Position numbers and translations under genes: made by a program
In this document: piece by piece, positions 10,681 to 19,614 of the stretch
Position numbering within the stretch: position 1 is the stretch's first letter
How the letters are laid out: every line of letters begins with the position of its first letter
Notes under the pieces: generated by a model
The model's input: only the letters and a program-made list of their open reading frames with translations
Database searches by the model: none
Told to the model about the DNA's origin: nothing
DNA from: Okeania sp. SIO1I7
Lineage (GTDB): Bacteria > Cyanobacteriota > Cyanobacteriia > Cyanobacteriales > Microcoleaceae
DNA length: 64,000 nt
NCBI GenBank assembly: GCA_010672585.1
Contig: JAAHGF010000020.1
Span: 1 to 64,000 of the forward strand
Reading direction: 5' to 3'

Positions 10681-10862
10681 TAAGCAGTCAGCACTTCCCT
10701 GCGGGATGCTACGCAAACAGCAATTAGTAATGAATAATTACTTCTTAGGTTGAGAAATGGGACTTTGGCAGTAACTTTTTATTCTTTCTCAATTTCAAAG
10801 GTTGCTTTTACCTTCTCCAAAATTAATAGCTGATAGCTGATAGCTGACGGCTGAATGCTTAC
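10680..10862. mobile_element. MITE-like element, family F2
   Basis: 183 bp from GTAAGCAGT to AATGCTTAC, with ACGCAAACAGC in the left arm and repeated AGCTGATAGCTGATAGC in the right arm. It ends seven bases before the rplL stop codon, so any rplL terminator must lie inside the element. Confidence 0.75.
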
Positions 10863-10869
10863 CTTATAA

Positions 10870-11274
10870 CTATTTAATTGTCACCTTAGCACCTGCTTCT
10901 TCTAATTGCTTCTTAATATCTTCAGCAGCTTCCTTAGCAATACCTTCTTTAATTGGCTTAGGTGCAGATTCTACCAAATCTTTTGCTTCTTTGAGACCCA
11001 AACCTGTAATAGCACGAACCACTTTAAGAATAGCAATTTTCTTATCTGAAGGAAACTCTTCAAGAATAGCATCAAACTCAGTTTGCTCTTCAGCTTCTTC
11101 TGCGGGAGCAGCAGCACCTCCAGGACCAGGCATACCCATAGGCATCATCATGCCACCAGCAGGAGCAGCAGCACTAACACCAAAAGCTTCCTCTATTTGT
11201 GACACTAATTCAGATGCTTCGAGCAAAGAAAGAGACTTAAGTTGTTCTAGAATTTCGTCGGTTTTTGCAGACAT
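10870..11274 (-). CDS. rplL: 50S ribosomal protein L7/L12
   Basis: A 134-residue stalk protein that recruits translational GTPases to the ribosome. The N-terminal dimerisation domain ([16 protein letters not shown]) is followed by an Ala/Gly/Pro/Met-rich hinge (about 36-62) and the C-terminal factor-binding domain with the conserved KIAILKVVR and [12 protein letters not shown]. It is the last gene of the rplK-rplA-rplJ-rplL series, 145 bp after rplJ. Confidence 0.97.
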   Translation of the reverse strand: MSAKTDEILEQLKSLSLLEASELVSQIEEAFGVSAAAPAGGMMMPMGMPGPGGAAAPAEEAEEQTEFDAILEEFPSDKKIAILKVVRAITGLGLKEAKDLVESAPKPIKEGIAKEAAEDIKKQLEEAGAKVTIK

Positions 11275-11419
11275 TAGTAATCTCCTATTTTTTGTTAGTT
11301 TGTAGTTATTTGGTCGCTAGAATTTTGACTTTTTTATTATCTTTAATATAGTTAAATTACTAGAATTATTCTCATAATAAAACTGATAGGATATTAGTCA
11401 AAAATTCATGCTGTTTGTA

Positions 11420-11992
11420 TTAGGCACCATCGCCTTGTTGTTCTTTTTCTGAGATTGCTTTGATAGCTCTATTTACAGAAGCTGGAACCTCATTAATACC
11501 AGTGGCAAGCTGAGTAGGTACAGCATTTAGACCAACAGCCAACTTAGTAGCTATACTGTTGAGAGCACCAGCTACTTTAGCAAGCAACTCTTCCTTGGAT
11601 GGTAGATCGGCGATCGCTTTAACCTGGTCTTGGTCTAGCAGTCGTCCTTCCATCACACCACCCTTAAATTCTGTTTTTTTGGTGGCTTTTTGGAATTCTT
11701 GGTAAGCTTTAATCGCACCGCCGATATCATCTTTTAGGAATAGGAAAGCATTAGATCCGGCCAACAACTGTTCCATAGGTTGCCAGTTGGCATCTTCTTT
11801 AACTGCTATTCCTATCAGAGAATTTTTAGCTACACTGCAACAGCTACCAGTAGGCAGTAATCGTCTGCGCAAGTCTGTAATTTCTGCCACGGATAGTCCG
11901 TGATAATCAATTACAAGTGCAAGCTGACTTTCACTCAAGTTTTGCTTGATGTCTGCCAACATCTCTTGTTTTTGTTCCTTCGTTTTGCCCAT
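11420..11992 (-). CDS. rplJ: 50S ribosomal protein L10
   Basis: 190 residues; it anchors L7/L12 dimers to the ribosomal stalk. MGKTKEQKQEMLADIKQNL at the N-terminus, DYHGLSVAEITDLRRRL and VAKNSL are family hallmarks, and the C-terminal helix would bind L7/L12. In bacteria L10 represses its own operon by binding the mRNA leader. The 540-bp gap upstream, with a strong hairpin, would be the place for that leader. Confidence 0.96.
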   Translation of the reverse strand: MGKTKEQKQEMLADIKQNLSESQLALVIDYHGLSVAEITDLRRRLLPTGSCCSVAKNSLIGIAVKEDANWQPMEQLLAGSNAFLFLKDDIGGAIKAYQEFQKATKKTEFKGGVMEGRLLDQDQVKAIADLPSKEELLAKVAGALNSIATKLAVGLNAVPTQLATGINEVPASVNRAIKAISEKEQQGDGA

Positions 11993-12141
11993 ATTTATAG
12001 CAGTACAAAAATAGATTAGGACGTTTATAAATCCTCTTTGCGAAGCATTTCCGCAGGAAAAACTGAGTCAGGTATTACTTCTGACTTCTGACTTCTAACT
12101 TCTGACTTGCGCGTAGCGCCATATCACCTCCTTGACAAACC

Positions 12142-12174
12142 AAAAACCCTGGCGGACTATACTATCTGCCAGGG
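12142..12174 (-). terminator. Hairpin with T-tract in the rplJ leader (attenuator/terminator candidate)
   Basis: On the minus strand CCCTGGC (outer stem) pairs with GCCAGGG, with further inner pairing to about 10 bp around an ATAGTATAG loop, followed directly by TTTTTGG. It is 150 bp upstream of rplJ and 360 bp after rplA. The position fits either a terminator after rplA or an L10-controlled leader attenuator; a covariance search with the Rfam L10 leader model would separate them. Confidence 0.65.
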
Positions 12175-12335
12175 CAAAGAATTATGAATCCAAAACAAGT
12201 AACTTATTAAAGATTTCGACAAAAATCCCTTATAACTGTTTTTGAATTGTTAATCCTTGAACCTCGGCAGGAAATTAAGCTATTAGCACCTGCTGTCTTA
12301 AGCTCTTTGATTTTGTTTTTTTTAGCTTTAATCTT

Positions 12336-12530
12336 ATTTAACTAGCTATCAGCAATTAGCTATCAGCCATCAGCTTTAATCTCCCTGGGTAAAAATACTC
12401 AGTTTCCCATCAACCTTATGGCCTTCCCAGGAATAAAAATCTCCTTTCCGTTCCGGAATGCTCTGCAAACGAGAGTGTTTCAAAAAAAACCTGCTGAAAG
12501 CTGACCGCTGACCGCTGACCGCTTATTTAA
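12336..12530. repeat. Degenerate family F2 element between rplA and rplJ
   Basis: It begins with repeated TAGCTATCAGCAATTAGC-type words and ends AGCTGACCGCTGACCGCTTAT, with GGAATGCTCTGCAAAC inside. It resembles the F2 arms but the GTAAGC end is lost. It widens a junction that is compact in most cyanobacterial ribosomal clusters. Confidence 0.55.
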
Positions 12531-12535
12531 ATAGA

Positions 12536-13252
12536 CTAAGCTTCTGCTTCTAATTTTAGATCCCGCAGGGCGCTAACTTCAATTTGAATTGATGGTCCCA
12601 TTGTTGCTGATACGAATACACTACGCCAATAGCGACCTTTTGCACCAGAAGGACGGTTACGGTCAATACAATCTTGTAAAGCCTTTAAGTTGATCAGTAA
12701 ATCTTCTGCAGAAAAAGAAGCTTTACCAAACATAACATGAACTATACCTGTCCGGTCAGCTCTAAATTCTAACTTACCTGCCTTAAATTCGTCAATAGCT
12801 TGTGCCAGATCAAAAGTTACAGTACCGCCTTTAGGGGATGGCATCAAACCTCTCGGTCCTAGTAAACGTCCTAGTTTAGCGACTTGAGGCATCACATCAG
12901 GTGTAGCGATCAACGTATCAAAATCCATCATCCCTTTGCTAATTTCTTCAATTAGCTCTTCCGACCCAGCTAAGTCCGCTCCTGCGGCCAGAGCTTCGTT
13001 AACTTTTTCACCTTTGGCAATGACAGCAATTCGGATTGTTTGACCAGTTCCTTTGGGTAGTGCTACTGTAGTTCTTAACTGTTGATCTGTATACTTAGGA
13101 TCTATCCCTAAGCGAATATGAGCTTCTGCTGCTTCTGAAAATTTTGCTGTAGCTGTTTCTTTTAAAAGTTGAAGCGCCTCTTGAGGTTCATAAGGTCGCT
13201 CTTCTACTTTTTTTCTTAGTTCTTGTAATCTACGAGAGACTTTTTTTGGCAT
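12536..13252 (-). CDS. rplA: 50S ribosomal protein L1
   Basis: 238 residues binding 23S rRNA at the E-site stalk. Recognised by the PEVM-type motif [19 protein letters not shown], the basic RADRTGIVH segment and a C-terminal TMGPSI. The start follows a GGAGA ribosome-binding site. It is third in secE-nusG-rplK-rplA, 115 bp after rplK. Confidence 0.97.
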   Translation of the reverse strand: MPKKVSRRLQELRKKVEERPYEPQEALQLLKETATAKFSEAAEAHIRLGIDPKYTDQQLRTTVALPKGTGQTIRIAVIAKGEKVNEALAAGADLAGSEELIEEISKGMMDFDTLIATPDVMPQVAKLGRLLGPRGLMPSPKGGTVTFDLAQAIDEFKAGKLEFRADRTGIVHVMFGKASFSAEDLLINLKALQDCIDRNRPSGAKGRYWRSVFVSATMGPSIQIEVSALRDLKLEAEA

Positions 13253-13367
13253 TTTATTCTCCTGGGGTACTTAACGAAGCTCTGCTTCTCCCCCTAATAT
13301 CAGTTTACTTTTGTTTCTATTTCTACTGTAGAATGCAGATATTTCGGGACTGGATTAATTAATCAAA

Positions 13368-13793
13368 TCAATCTGCAATCGTAATACCCATATTTCTCGC
13401 TGTACCTGCTACAATTTTCATCGCAGCTTCAATGTCATTGGCATTGAGGTCTGGCATTTTTGTTTGGGCTATTTCTTGCAATTGAGCTTGTGTAATTGAG
13501 CCTACCTTTGTACGATTTGGTTCACTTGAACCACGTTCTACACCTGCTGCTTTTTTAATTAAGACTGCTGCAGGAGGAGTTTTCAGAACAAAAGTAAAAC
13601 TACGGTCTTCATAAACCGAAATTTCTACTGGAACTACTGTACCAGCTTGGTCTGCAGTTTTGGCGTTATACTCCTTACAAAACGCCATAATATTAACACC
13701 ATGCTGACCTAAAGCAGGACCTATAGGCGGAGAAGGGTTAGCCTTTCCCGCCGTAATAGCCAACTTGATCAGCGCCACGACTTTTTTTGCCAT
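13368..13793 (-). CDS. rplK: 50S ribosomal protein L11
   Basis: 141 residues, full family length. The N-terminal [18 protein letters not shown] proline-rich helix and the C-terminal rRNA-binding domain ending GTARNMGI are both clear. It forms the GTPase-associated centre. Its ATG overlaps the nusG stop codon by one base (TAATG), so translational coupling is likely. Confidence 0.97.
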   Translation of the reverse strand: MAKKVVALIKLAITAGKANPSPPIGPALGQHGVNIMAFCKEYNAKTADQAGTVVPVEISVYEDRSFTFVLKTPPAAVLIKKAAGVERGSSEPNRTKVGSITQAQLQEIAQTKMPDLNANDIEAAMKIVAGTARNMGITIAD

Positions 13794-14467
13794 TATTTAT
13801 GCTTTTCTACCTGATTAAATTCTAATTCTACTGGCGTATCTCGTCCAAAAATGGATAATAGCGCTTTCAATTTACCTCTTTCTGGACTTACTTCAATTAC
13901 ATCACCTTCAAAGTCTTTGAATGGCCCTGAGAGCACTGTAACATGATCTCCTTCTGTCACTGTCACCTTGAGCATTGGGTCTTGCTCTTGAGCTCGTTTA
14001 AAGACTCTTTCTACTTCTGAAGGACTTAGTGGTAACGGCTTAACATGACCACGACCCCTTCCGTAGCGACGCTTTTGTTCAGCCCCTACAAAGTTAATCA
14101 CATGTGGGGTACTTTTGACAACCTGCCATGCTTCGTCATCAATTGTCCATTTTTTTTGTTCCTCTATCCAATTTAGCCTCATTTGTACTAATACATAGCC
14201 AGGAAAAACCTTTTCATCACTATGTTGGCGACTGCCATCTTTACGAAGCTTAACTGCGGGTATATGAGGTATTTCTATTTTAAATATTTTATCTCCAACA
14301 TCAAGAGTTTGAATACGCTGGGTTAAATTAGCCTTAACTCGTTTTTCGCAACCAGAGGCAACTTGTACTGCATACCACCGTAATTCTCCTTTGAGAAACT
14401 CTCTGGAGTTTTCTTCTTCTTGGTTTGATTGCGTTGTATCTTGTGTTTCTTCTGGATATAATGTCAT
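13793..14467 (-). CDS. nusG: Transcription termination/antitermination factor NusG
   Basis: The NGN domain ([19 protein letters not shown]) and C-terminal KOW domain ([16 protein letters not shown]) are present; the protein also couples RNA polymerase to the ribosome. The ATG at 14467 ([10 protein letters not shown]) is chosen because it overlaps the secE stop as ATGA; a start eight codons upstream would lie inside secE. An N-terminal extension of about 30 acidic/polar residues precedes the NGN domain, as is common in cyanobacteria. Confidence 0.96.
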   Translation of the reverse strand: MTLYPEETQDTTQSNQEEENSREFLKGELRWYAVQVASGCEKRVKANLTQRIQTLDVGDKIFKIEIPHIPAVKLRKDGSRQHSDEKVFPGYVLVQMRLNWIEEQKKWTIDDEAWQVVKSTPHVINFVGAEQKRRYGRGRGHVKPLPLSPSEVERVFKRAQEQDPMLKVTVTEGDHVTVLSGPFKDFEGDVIEVSPERGKLKALLSIFGRDTPVELEFNQVEKHK

Positions 14468-14688
14468 CCAAACACCACCCCAGCTGCCCAACTAAAGAAC
14501 TCATCTACTAGATAAATGATTGTTGCCGAGAGAATAACCATTAACAATACAGCAACAGACTCACTGATGAGCTGCTCTCTACTTGGCCATACTACTTTAT
14601 CTAGTTCTTCTTTTGTTTCTTTGAAAAAAGCTAGAAGCTGGAAACTTTCCTTGTTTTCTTGTACTCTAACTTCCTCTTTTTTGGCCAC
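14464..14688 (-). CDS. secE: Preprotein translocase subunit SecE
   Basis: 74 residues. The conserved amphipathic FFKETKEELDKVVWPSREQ is followed by a single membrane helix (VAVLLMVILSATIIYLV). It clamps SecY in the plasma and thylakoid translocon. The start codon is GTG, with GGGAG about ten bases upstream. The end overlaps nusG by four bases. Its 5' flank is taken up entirely by the structured element at 14710-15322. Confidence 0.95.
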   Translation of the reverse strand: MAKKEEVRVQENKESFQLLAFFKETKEELDKVVWPSREQLISESVAVLLMVILSATIIYLVDEFFSWAAGVVFG

Positions 14689-14709
14689 TATAAATTATCT
14701 CCCTAAGTT

Positions 14710-15322
14710 GTGACGTTCTCCCTAATTAAGCTAGCGCTATAACGAGGGCTTCCCTCCCTCACGGAAAAGGGCTTCCTGCTTTGCTGACGCAACGCTGCGC
14801 GAACAAAAGTTGAGCATCCTCTTCACCTCCACAGGCTCCAACGATGAGACCCACCGCCGTTTTGTACTGTCCAGTTCTGTACTCACCTAGCTACCTTCAA
14901 GATTTTACCTTTTCACGGAAATTACTAGGACTTCACCAGTTGACCCCCAGGGCTTGAGTTATCTAGATTCTGAAGTCAGGCGCGTATTACCGCTACTCCT
15001 GATGACATTAATTATAGCATAATTGAAGTTACTTTACTGTACAGATGAGTTTTTTTGCAGGTCGCGATTCCTCTCCCGTTAAATCGGAGATTATGAACGA
15101 AAGCGGCGGGAGCAGAGGACAGAGAGAGGGCAGAAGGAACAATTAATTGGATGGGGTTTTATACCCCAACAAGCTTGTAGACACTGCGAGTGACTATGGG
15201 GTATAAAACCCTTGTTCCCTTCGGTCACGGGCAGCGGAGCGGGAGCTGAAGACAGAATTCCTTTCTGCATAAGCGCCTCCTGCTCTCTGCCTTTCCTGAT
15301 AACGGGAGACCTCTCGCGACAT
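14710..15322 (-). ncRNA. Structured HEARO/omega-RNA-like element, copy 1, upstream of secE
   Basis: The minus strand runs from ATGTCGC (15322) to CGTCAC (14710). From about 15080 down to 14710 it is colinear and highly similar to 26965-27316, sharing words such as GGAGTAGCGGTAATACGC, GGCGGTGGGTCTCATCG, AGAGGATGCTCAAC and GGAAGCCCTCGTTATAGCGC. The 5' hairpin (GTCGCGA...CTCCCGTTA against TAACGGGAG...TCGCGAC) carries an extra ~210 bp in its loop (about 15086-15296). That insert itself folds by GGGGTTTTATACCCC (15153-15167) against GGGGTATAAAACCC (15198-15211). There is no nuclease ORF; secE begins 22 bases after the end. The family assignment to HEARO (IscB omega RNA) is from memory of its size and conserved words, not from a search. 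Confidence 0.5.
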
Positions 15323-15387
15323 TTAATTGGGTAGATATAAAAATATCTACGAATCAAAGAGTAACTTTATTAATTTTAAGGATTAAG

Positions 15388-15460
15388 CGCGCCCTGGAGG
15401 ACTCGAACCCCCGACATCAGGTTTTGGAGACCTGCGTTCTACCAACTGAACTAAGAGCGC
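15388..15460 (-). tRNA. trnW: tRNA-Trp (anticodon CCA)
   Basis: A 73-nt cloverleaf. The acceptor arms GCGCTCT and AGGGCGC pair with one G-U, and the discriminator base is G. The anticodon arm is CAGGT-CTCCAAA-ACCTG, giving CCA for UGG codons. The T-arm has GGTTCGAGTCC. The CCA end is not encoded. It sits between rplS and secE, a position shared with other cyanobacteria. Confidence 0.97.
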
Positions 15461-15560
15461 ATGGTTGAGGTCTTAGATTAAATCTTAATGACCTCTACTT
15501 AATCTAGTATAACATAACTTTTCATCAAGTTCCAAATAATTTCTTAAACCATCTTGGAGA

Positions 15561-15944
15561 CTATAAAGGACGATCGAATCTTTGCTTCACACGAGTGGCC
15601 TTACCAACACGATCTCTCAAGTAGTAGAGTTTAGCTCTACGAACTTTACCTCGACGGACTAATTTTATATTAGCAATCCTAGGAGAATGAAGCAAAAATA
15701 CCCTTTCTACCCCTACACCTTGGAAAACACGGCGAACTGTAATAGTTTTATTTATACCTCCATTCTGCATAGAGATTACAGTACCTTCATAGGGCTGGAC
15801 TCTTTCTTTTCCTCCTTCTATAATTTTGACTCCGACTCTGACAGTGTCACCTACATAAATTTGAGGCAATTTCTTTTTCGAGCCTTGTTTGAGGTTTTCT
15901 ATTTCCTCGGCTTCAATTGAGCGAATAATTTCTTGGGCTGTCAT
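15561..15944 (-). CDS. rplS: 50S ribosomal protein L19
   Basis: 127 residues, with [20 protein letters not shown] and the [20 protein letters not shown]-terminus typical of L19, located at the 30S-50S interface. It is first in the minus-strand series rplS-trnW-secE-nusG-rplK-rplA-rplJ-rplL. Confidence 0.97.
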   Translation of the reverse strand: MTAQEIIRSIEAEEIENLKQGSKKKLPQIYVGDTVRVGVKIIEGGKERVQPYEGTVISMQNGGINKTITVRRVFQGVGVERVFLLHSPRIANIKLVRRGKVRRAKLYYLRDRVGKATRVKQRFDRPL

Positions 15945-16014
15945 AATACTCTTTAAAACTCACAATCTATAAGTATATATCAATGATTATGAGCAACGCA
16001 AGCAGCAAGCCCTA

Positions 16015-16252
16015 ATTTAGGGTTTGCTGAGAAAGTCTGATGAGTGAGGGTAGGACTCAGGAGTCAGGAGAAATAGAAATTATAGAGGAAGTAGTCAGAC
16101 ATATTTTTTGTCCCTTAATTTTTCTGTGCTTGTCTGCCCAAAATGCTAAAATACATCAGCTTTTTAGACGGAAAAGTCGGCACTTTTTTTCAAAAAAAAT
16201 GCTTTAGCCTTTATTTGTCAATGGTTTGATAGTTAATCAGCAAGCCCTAATT
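16015..16252. mobile_element. MITE-like element, family F1
   Basis: About 237 bp from TAGGGTTTGCTGAGAAAGTC to TTAATCAGCAAGCCCTAA. A second end, AGCAAGCCCTAA, abuts it at about 16002-16013, so two F1 ends meet head to tail there. The interior has GGACTCAGGAGTCAGGAG 7-mers and the AAAATGCTAAAA / TTTTTAGACGGAAAAG words of the family. Confidence 0.75.
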
Positions 16253-16811
16253 ATGAAAGACTGCCCATTGTCAGTCGAATATTACTTTTGCTAGTTTGAT
16301 GATTATGCTTTGGACATCTTATTCAGTATTTGAACCCACATTCCGCACCACAAAATGTAGTATAGAATCAGGAGTCAGGAGACAGGAGACAGGAGACAGA
16401 ATTTTAGAAGAAAATCATAGCTGCCGTGATTGAGTAATCATGTATAGCAAGTATTTATGCGTAAATTTTTTACTAGTAAGATCGATCGACGAAAAAAGTA
16501 ATTTTGTCTCGTGACAAAAATAATTACAATGCACAACCAATAGGAAAATTATCTCCGTTAAAAAATAAACTTTCCCCATTAAAGCTTAATCATCTTAATA
16601 TTAATGTGTAGATATTGTGGAGGTAATATGTCCCAAATTTTATAGAAGCCATTTGGTATCTTGATTTAAGCCATGGAGTCGTCCGTGGGATAGAGGCAAT
16701 AGGAGACAAAGGTGGAAAAATATTCCCAATATTTATTCATTCCCCCCCAATCCCAACGTACCTTATGGAGTGGGACTTTTCGCGGTATCAGTTAAAAGAG
16801 CTATAGGGAAA
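16253..16811. other. Upstream region of the EamA transporter gene, no gene recognised
   Basis: The TTGAACCCACATTCCGCACC word at 16331 is the reverse complement of one near 3824 and may mark another repeat end. A CAGGAGA 7-mer tract lies at 16375-16400. AT-rich sequence up to 16.8 kb probably holds the promoter, which I cannot place. Confidence 0.4.
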
Positions 16812-18572
16812 ATGAATAATCAACCCCCAAATTATGGAGCTGAAACTCCCAAATCACCAGAAGAAGTCCTGAAATTAGTGATTCAAGACTTAGATAGTTT
16901 TCGTCAAAATCTGACAAATCAGTTAAGCCAAGATATAGACAGACTGAGAATTGAGAAAGAACAGCTTAGTGAGGATGTAAGTAAATTACGAAAGCAATAT
17001 GAACAGTTGCAATCTAAACAGCTCGAATCTCTCTCTCAGCGACAAATAGCCCAGCAACAATTATGGCTTAAACAATTAGCCCAGGTTTTGGCTAATAACT
17101 TACAAAAACAGTTAGGCCAAAAAATTCGAGATTTAACGGAGAGCGTCGATCCGGGACTACAACAAGCTGGTATTCCTGGGGGAGAGTTACCAATGACTAA
17201 TCCTTCAAATAACTATTATGGGACTGCTAATGAATTTGCAGATTCTTTATCTGGTGTTCTGAGTGGAACATTTGAGGGATTAAAACAGGAGTTGGATAGT
17301 TATCAAAGTGACCTTTCTGTACAGTTAAATAGTATGCGTAGTATGGAACAGCAAGGAGAGGTCATTCTAGAAGCTTTGGTCAGTCGTCTTCAGGCACAAC
17401 TGGAAAATAATAGTGTAGTTTCATCTGGAAGTTATGAAACTTCTCGGTCTGAGTCTAAGAACTCAGTAAATACTGCTTCTTTAGGAAAATCAATGTTGAC
17501 TACACCTCCTGTGGAGTCCCCAGAAGTATCTCCTAAGTCCAAAACTGAGTCTACTGCCAAACCTAAAAAATCTGCTTCTCAAGTTCAGGTAGGTTTGATT
17601 TTGGCTTTACTTTCAGCAGCATTGTTATCTTTATTTAATGTTTGTATTAAAGTTATCCTCAATACGTCTCCACAACCTAGCACAATTTTAGGCTTATTTC
17701 CGGTAGAAGGATCGATCTATCCTAATGTGGGTAATTCTTTATTAATTTTATTTCTACGACTTATTGTAGTAGTATTGTTAATGCCTATAGTCGCAACATT
17801 TCTCTATCCTGCGGTTTGGAGCGATATTGAGCGGCTGATCAAATCCAAAGATTTTTCTTTATGGTGGAAGGTTATTGGTAGTGCTTTCTTTTTGTTCCTA
17901 TCTCAAGTATTGATATATGTTTCTATAGGTAATATACCTACTGCTATTGCTATTACAATTTTCTTTATTTATCCAATTATTACTGTTTTAGTATCTTGGG
18001 GATTATTTGGCGATCGCCCTTCTATGGTAAGAATTTTTGCTACGGTTCTGATTGTTATAGGAGGGTTTTTAGTGCTTCCTAGTGGAGAGGGTGATTATCA
18101 ACAAGGAATTTTGGCTGCTGTAGGCGCTGGAATTACTTTTTCTGGATATGTTATTCTCACACAAATGTCAGCAGGAAAACTTCATCCTATTCCTTTTAGT
18201 TTAGTGAACTTTGCCGGAATTTTTGTATTTTCTGCTTTAGGTTTGATGATGCCTTTACCTACAGAATGGTCGGTTAATATTAATATAGACCCTAGTGTGA
18301 ATGTGTGGTCTGGTTTAATTGTTGGTGGTATTATTCTGGGGATTTTAACACTTTCTAGTTATGTATTAAATAGTTTTGCTATTAGATTTGCTGGAGCTGC
18401 AAGAGCATCTATAATTGGTACTTCTGGTCCGGCTTTAACTGCTTTATTTGCTCTTTTGGTTATTGGAGAAGTTTTATTATTCAAACAAATTATGGGAATG
18501 TTATTGGTGATTATTGGTGTTGCTGCGATGAGCTTTGAAAGAATGTTTACAGCAAGGCAAAAAACAAGTTAG
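16812..18572 (+). CDS. EamA/DMT-family transporter with a long coiled-coil N-terminal domain
   Basis: The ATG (MNNQPPNYG) is preferred to a GTG 14 codons upstream. The first ~255 residues are soluble: a Gln/Leu/Lys-rich coiled coil from about 35 to 95 and a Ser/Thr/Pro-rich linker near 205-250. About ten hydrophobic helices follow (VGLILALLSAALLSLFNVC onward), with two EamA-like halves, the second ending IGEVLLFKQIMGMLLVIIGV. DMT carriers usually export metabolites and are about 300 residues; the near-doubling by a cytosolic coiled coil is the oddity. The substrate is unknown. Confidence 0.85.
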   Translation: MNNQPPNYGAETPKSPEEVLKLVIQDLDSFRQNLTNQLSQDIDRLRIEKEQLSEDVSKLRKQYEQLQSKQLESLSQRQIAQQQLWLKQLAQVLANNLQKQLGQKIRDLTESVDPGLQQAGIPGGELPMTNPSNNYYGTANEFADSLSGVLSGTFEGLKQELDSYQSDLSVQLNSMRSMEQQGEVILEALVSRLQAQLENNSVVSSGSYETSRSESKNSVNTASLGKSMLTTPPVESPEVSPKSKTESTAKPKKSASQVQVGLILALLSAALLSLFNVCIKVILNTSPQPSTILGLFPVEGSIYPNVGNSLLILFLRLIVVVLLMPIVATFLYPAVWSDIERLIKSKDFSLWWKVIGSAFFLFLSQVLIYVSIGNIPTAIAITIFFIYPIITVLVSWGLFGDRPSMVRIFATVLIVIGGFLVLPSGEGDYQQGILAAVGAGITFSGYVILTQMSAGKLHPIPFSLVNFAGIFVFSALGLMMPLPTEWSVNINIDPSVNVWSGLIVGGIILGILTLSSYVLNSFAIRFAGAARASIIGTSGPALTALFALLVIGEVLLFKQIMGMLLVIIGVAAMSFERMFTARQKTS

Positions 18573-18655
18573 TTTTGTAATTTTGTTTCAAAAATCCTGA
18601 AAATTACATCAGAACCAAGATAGTATTTAGGTGTTCCTGTAATGGTAATAATGTT

Positions 18656-19013
18656 TAGGGTTTGCTGAAAAAATTTTTTAGTCAGGGTAGGAGTCAGAAC
18701 TCAGAACTTAGAACTTATGAGAAATGGGAATTAATTAGGGTTTGCGCTCATAAAGCTTTTTGGTAGGGTTAGCAGACAACCCACCAGCGAGTCCCTCCCA
18801 GGAGGGGAACACAGGAGATAGGAGACAGGAGAAATGGGAATGAGCGAGAAGGTAGGAGCTAAGTTTTGTTCCTCAATTTTTCTGTCCGAAGGTTTGCCTT
18901 TTATGCTAACTTTTTGAGTGTTTTAGACTAAAACAAGCGTACCCCTTGGGAATTTTTTAAAAAGCTCGAACCTTTACCTATCAATGGTTTTAGGATTAAT
19001 CAGCAAGCCCTAA
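18656..19013. mobile_element. MITE-like element, family F1 (enlarged copy)
   Basis: About 358 bp from TAGGGTTTGCTGAAAAAAT to AATCAGCAAGCCCTAA. An internal second TAGGGTTTGCGC near 18738 suggests one copy inserted into or fused with another. It holds the family words GTGTTTTAGACTAAAAC and CCTTTACCTATCAATGG. Confidence 0.7.
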
Positions 19014-19291
19014 TTAGGAGATAGTCGGATATATTTGTCCTTAGATTTTTCTACCCTTGTCTACCCAAAATACTAACTTTTTGGGCGTTGCTGAATGGTA
19101 ATGATTTTTAGACTAAGTATCAACGTAAAACATAAGTTTTTCAATTGTTATCTCTAGCTACTTACCATTACATTTCAGCAACGTCACTTTTTGAGCTGTT
19201 TAGACCGAAAAGCTGGCAATTTTTTCTACCGAAAAAGGTACTTACCTTTATCTGTCTAATGCTTTGAGAGTTAATCAGCAAGTCCTATTGA
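19014..19291. mobile_element. F1-type element interrupted by a 102-bp F5 MITE (19084-19185)
   Basis: The right part ends TTAATCAGCAAGTCCTA and carries F1 words. Between two copies of ACTTTTTG (19076-19083 and 19186-19193) sits a 102-bp insert with inverted ends GGCGTTGCTGAA and TTCAGCAACGTC (11 of 12 paired). Removing insert and one duplicate restores ACTTTTTGAGCTGTTTAGAC, which matches other F1 copies. This is a nested insertion with an 8-bp target duplication. Confidence 0.85.
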
Positions 19292-19357
19292 GACTTACAC
19301 GCTCGTAGAGCCATAAAATAGTCTCAAATATATAAAGGTAAATGGAGGACAATAATT

Positions 19358-19429
19358 ATGGGAAGAGGTCGCAGAGATGAAGTTTATCTGACGGTAGAAC
19401 AGAAAGATCACCTAGTGGACTGTTTCAGC
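19358..19429 (+). pseudogene. Possible N-terminal fragment of a transposase
   Basis: A short frame, MGRGRRDEVYLTVEQKDHL followed by a stop, is preceded by GGAGG. It resembles the first residues of transposase-like helix-turn-helix regions (LT.EQ...L) but is far too short for a domain call. It lies directly beside the GTGGAC inverted end at 19414, which suggests a decayed insertion sequence. Confidence 0.25.
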
Positions 19430-19532
19430 TAAAATAGTGGATTAGGCTTTTTGATAATCACCGGATCACCCGGTCATTACAATCCTCCACCCCCCATTTT
19501 CTAATGCACATTTTTAGATGAAACGATCCACT
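19414..19532. mobile_element. Short inverted-repeat element (AGTGGAYYGTTTCA ends)
   Basis: Ends AGTGGACTGTTTCAGCTAAA (from 19414) and the complement AGTGGATCGTTTCATCTAAA (to 19532), with TA outside both, as expected for TA-targeting transposons. Half sites with the same word occur at about 3869 and 60228. No ORF inside. Confidence 0.6.
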
Positions 19533-19614
19533 ACAATAATGCTAACAGTCTACGCTAACAGTCTACACTGAAATCTTTGTCTCAGCGTAGGTAGTTAACC
19601 CCCGCTCCTCAAAT

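Noticed and set aside
14710-15322. Group II intron or rRNA-like fragment as explanation of the repeated structured element
   Set aside because: I see no domain V-like hairpin, no intron boundary motif and no reverse transcriptase. The element does not split a gene.
15091-15357. Minus-strand 88-codon frame
   Set aside because: It falls in the hairpin insertion of the structured element and has no protein-family resemblance.
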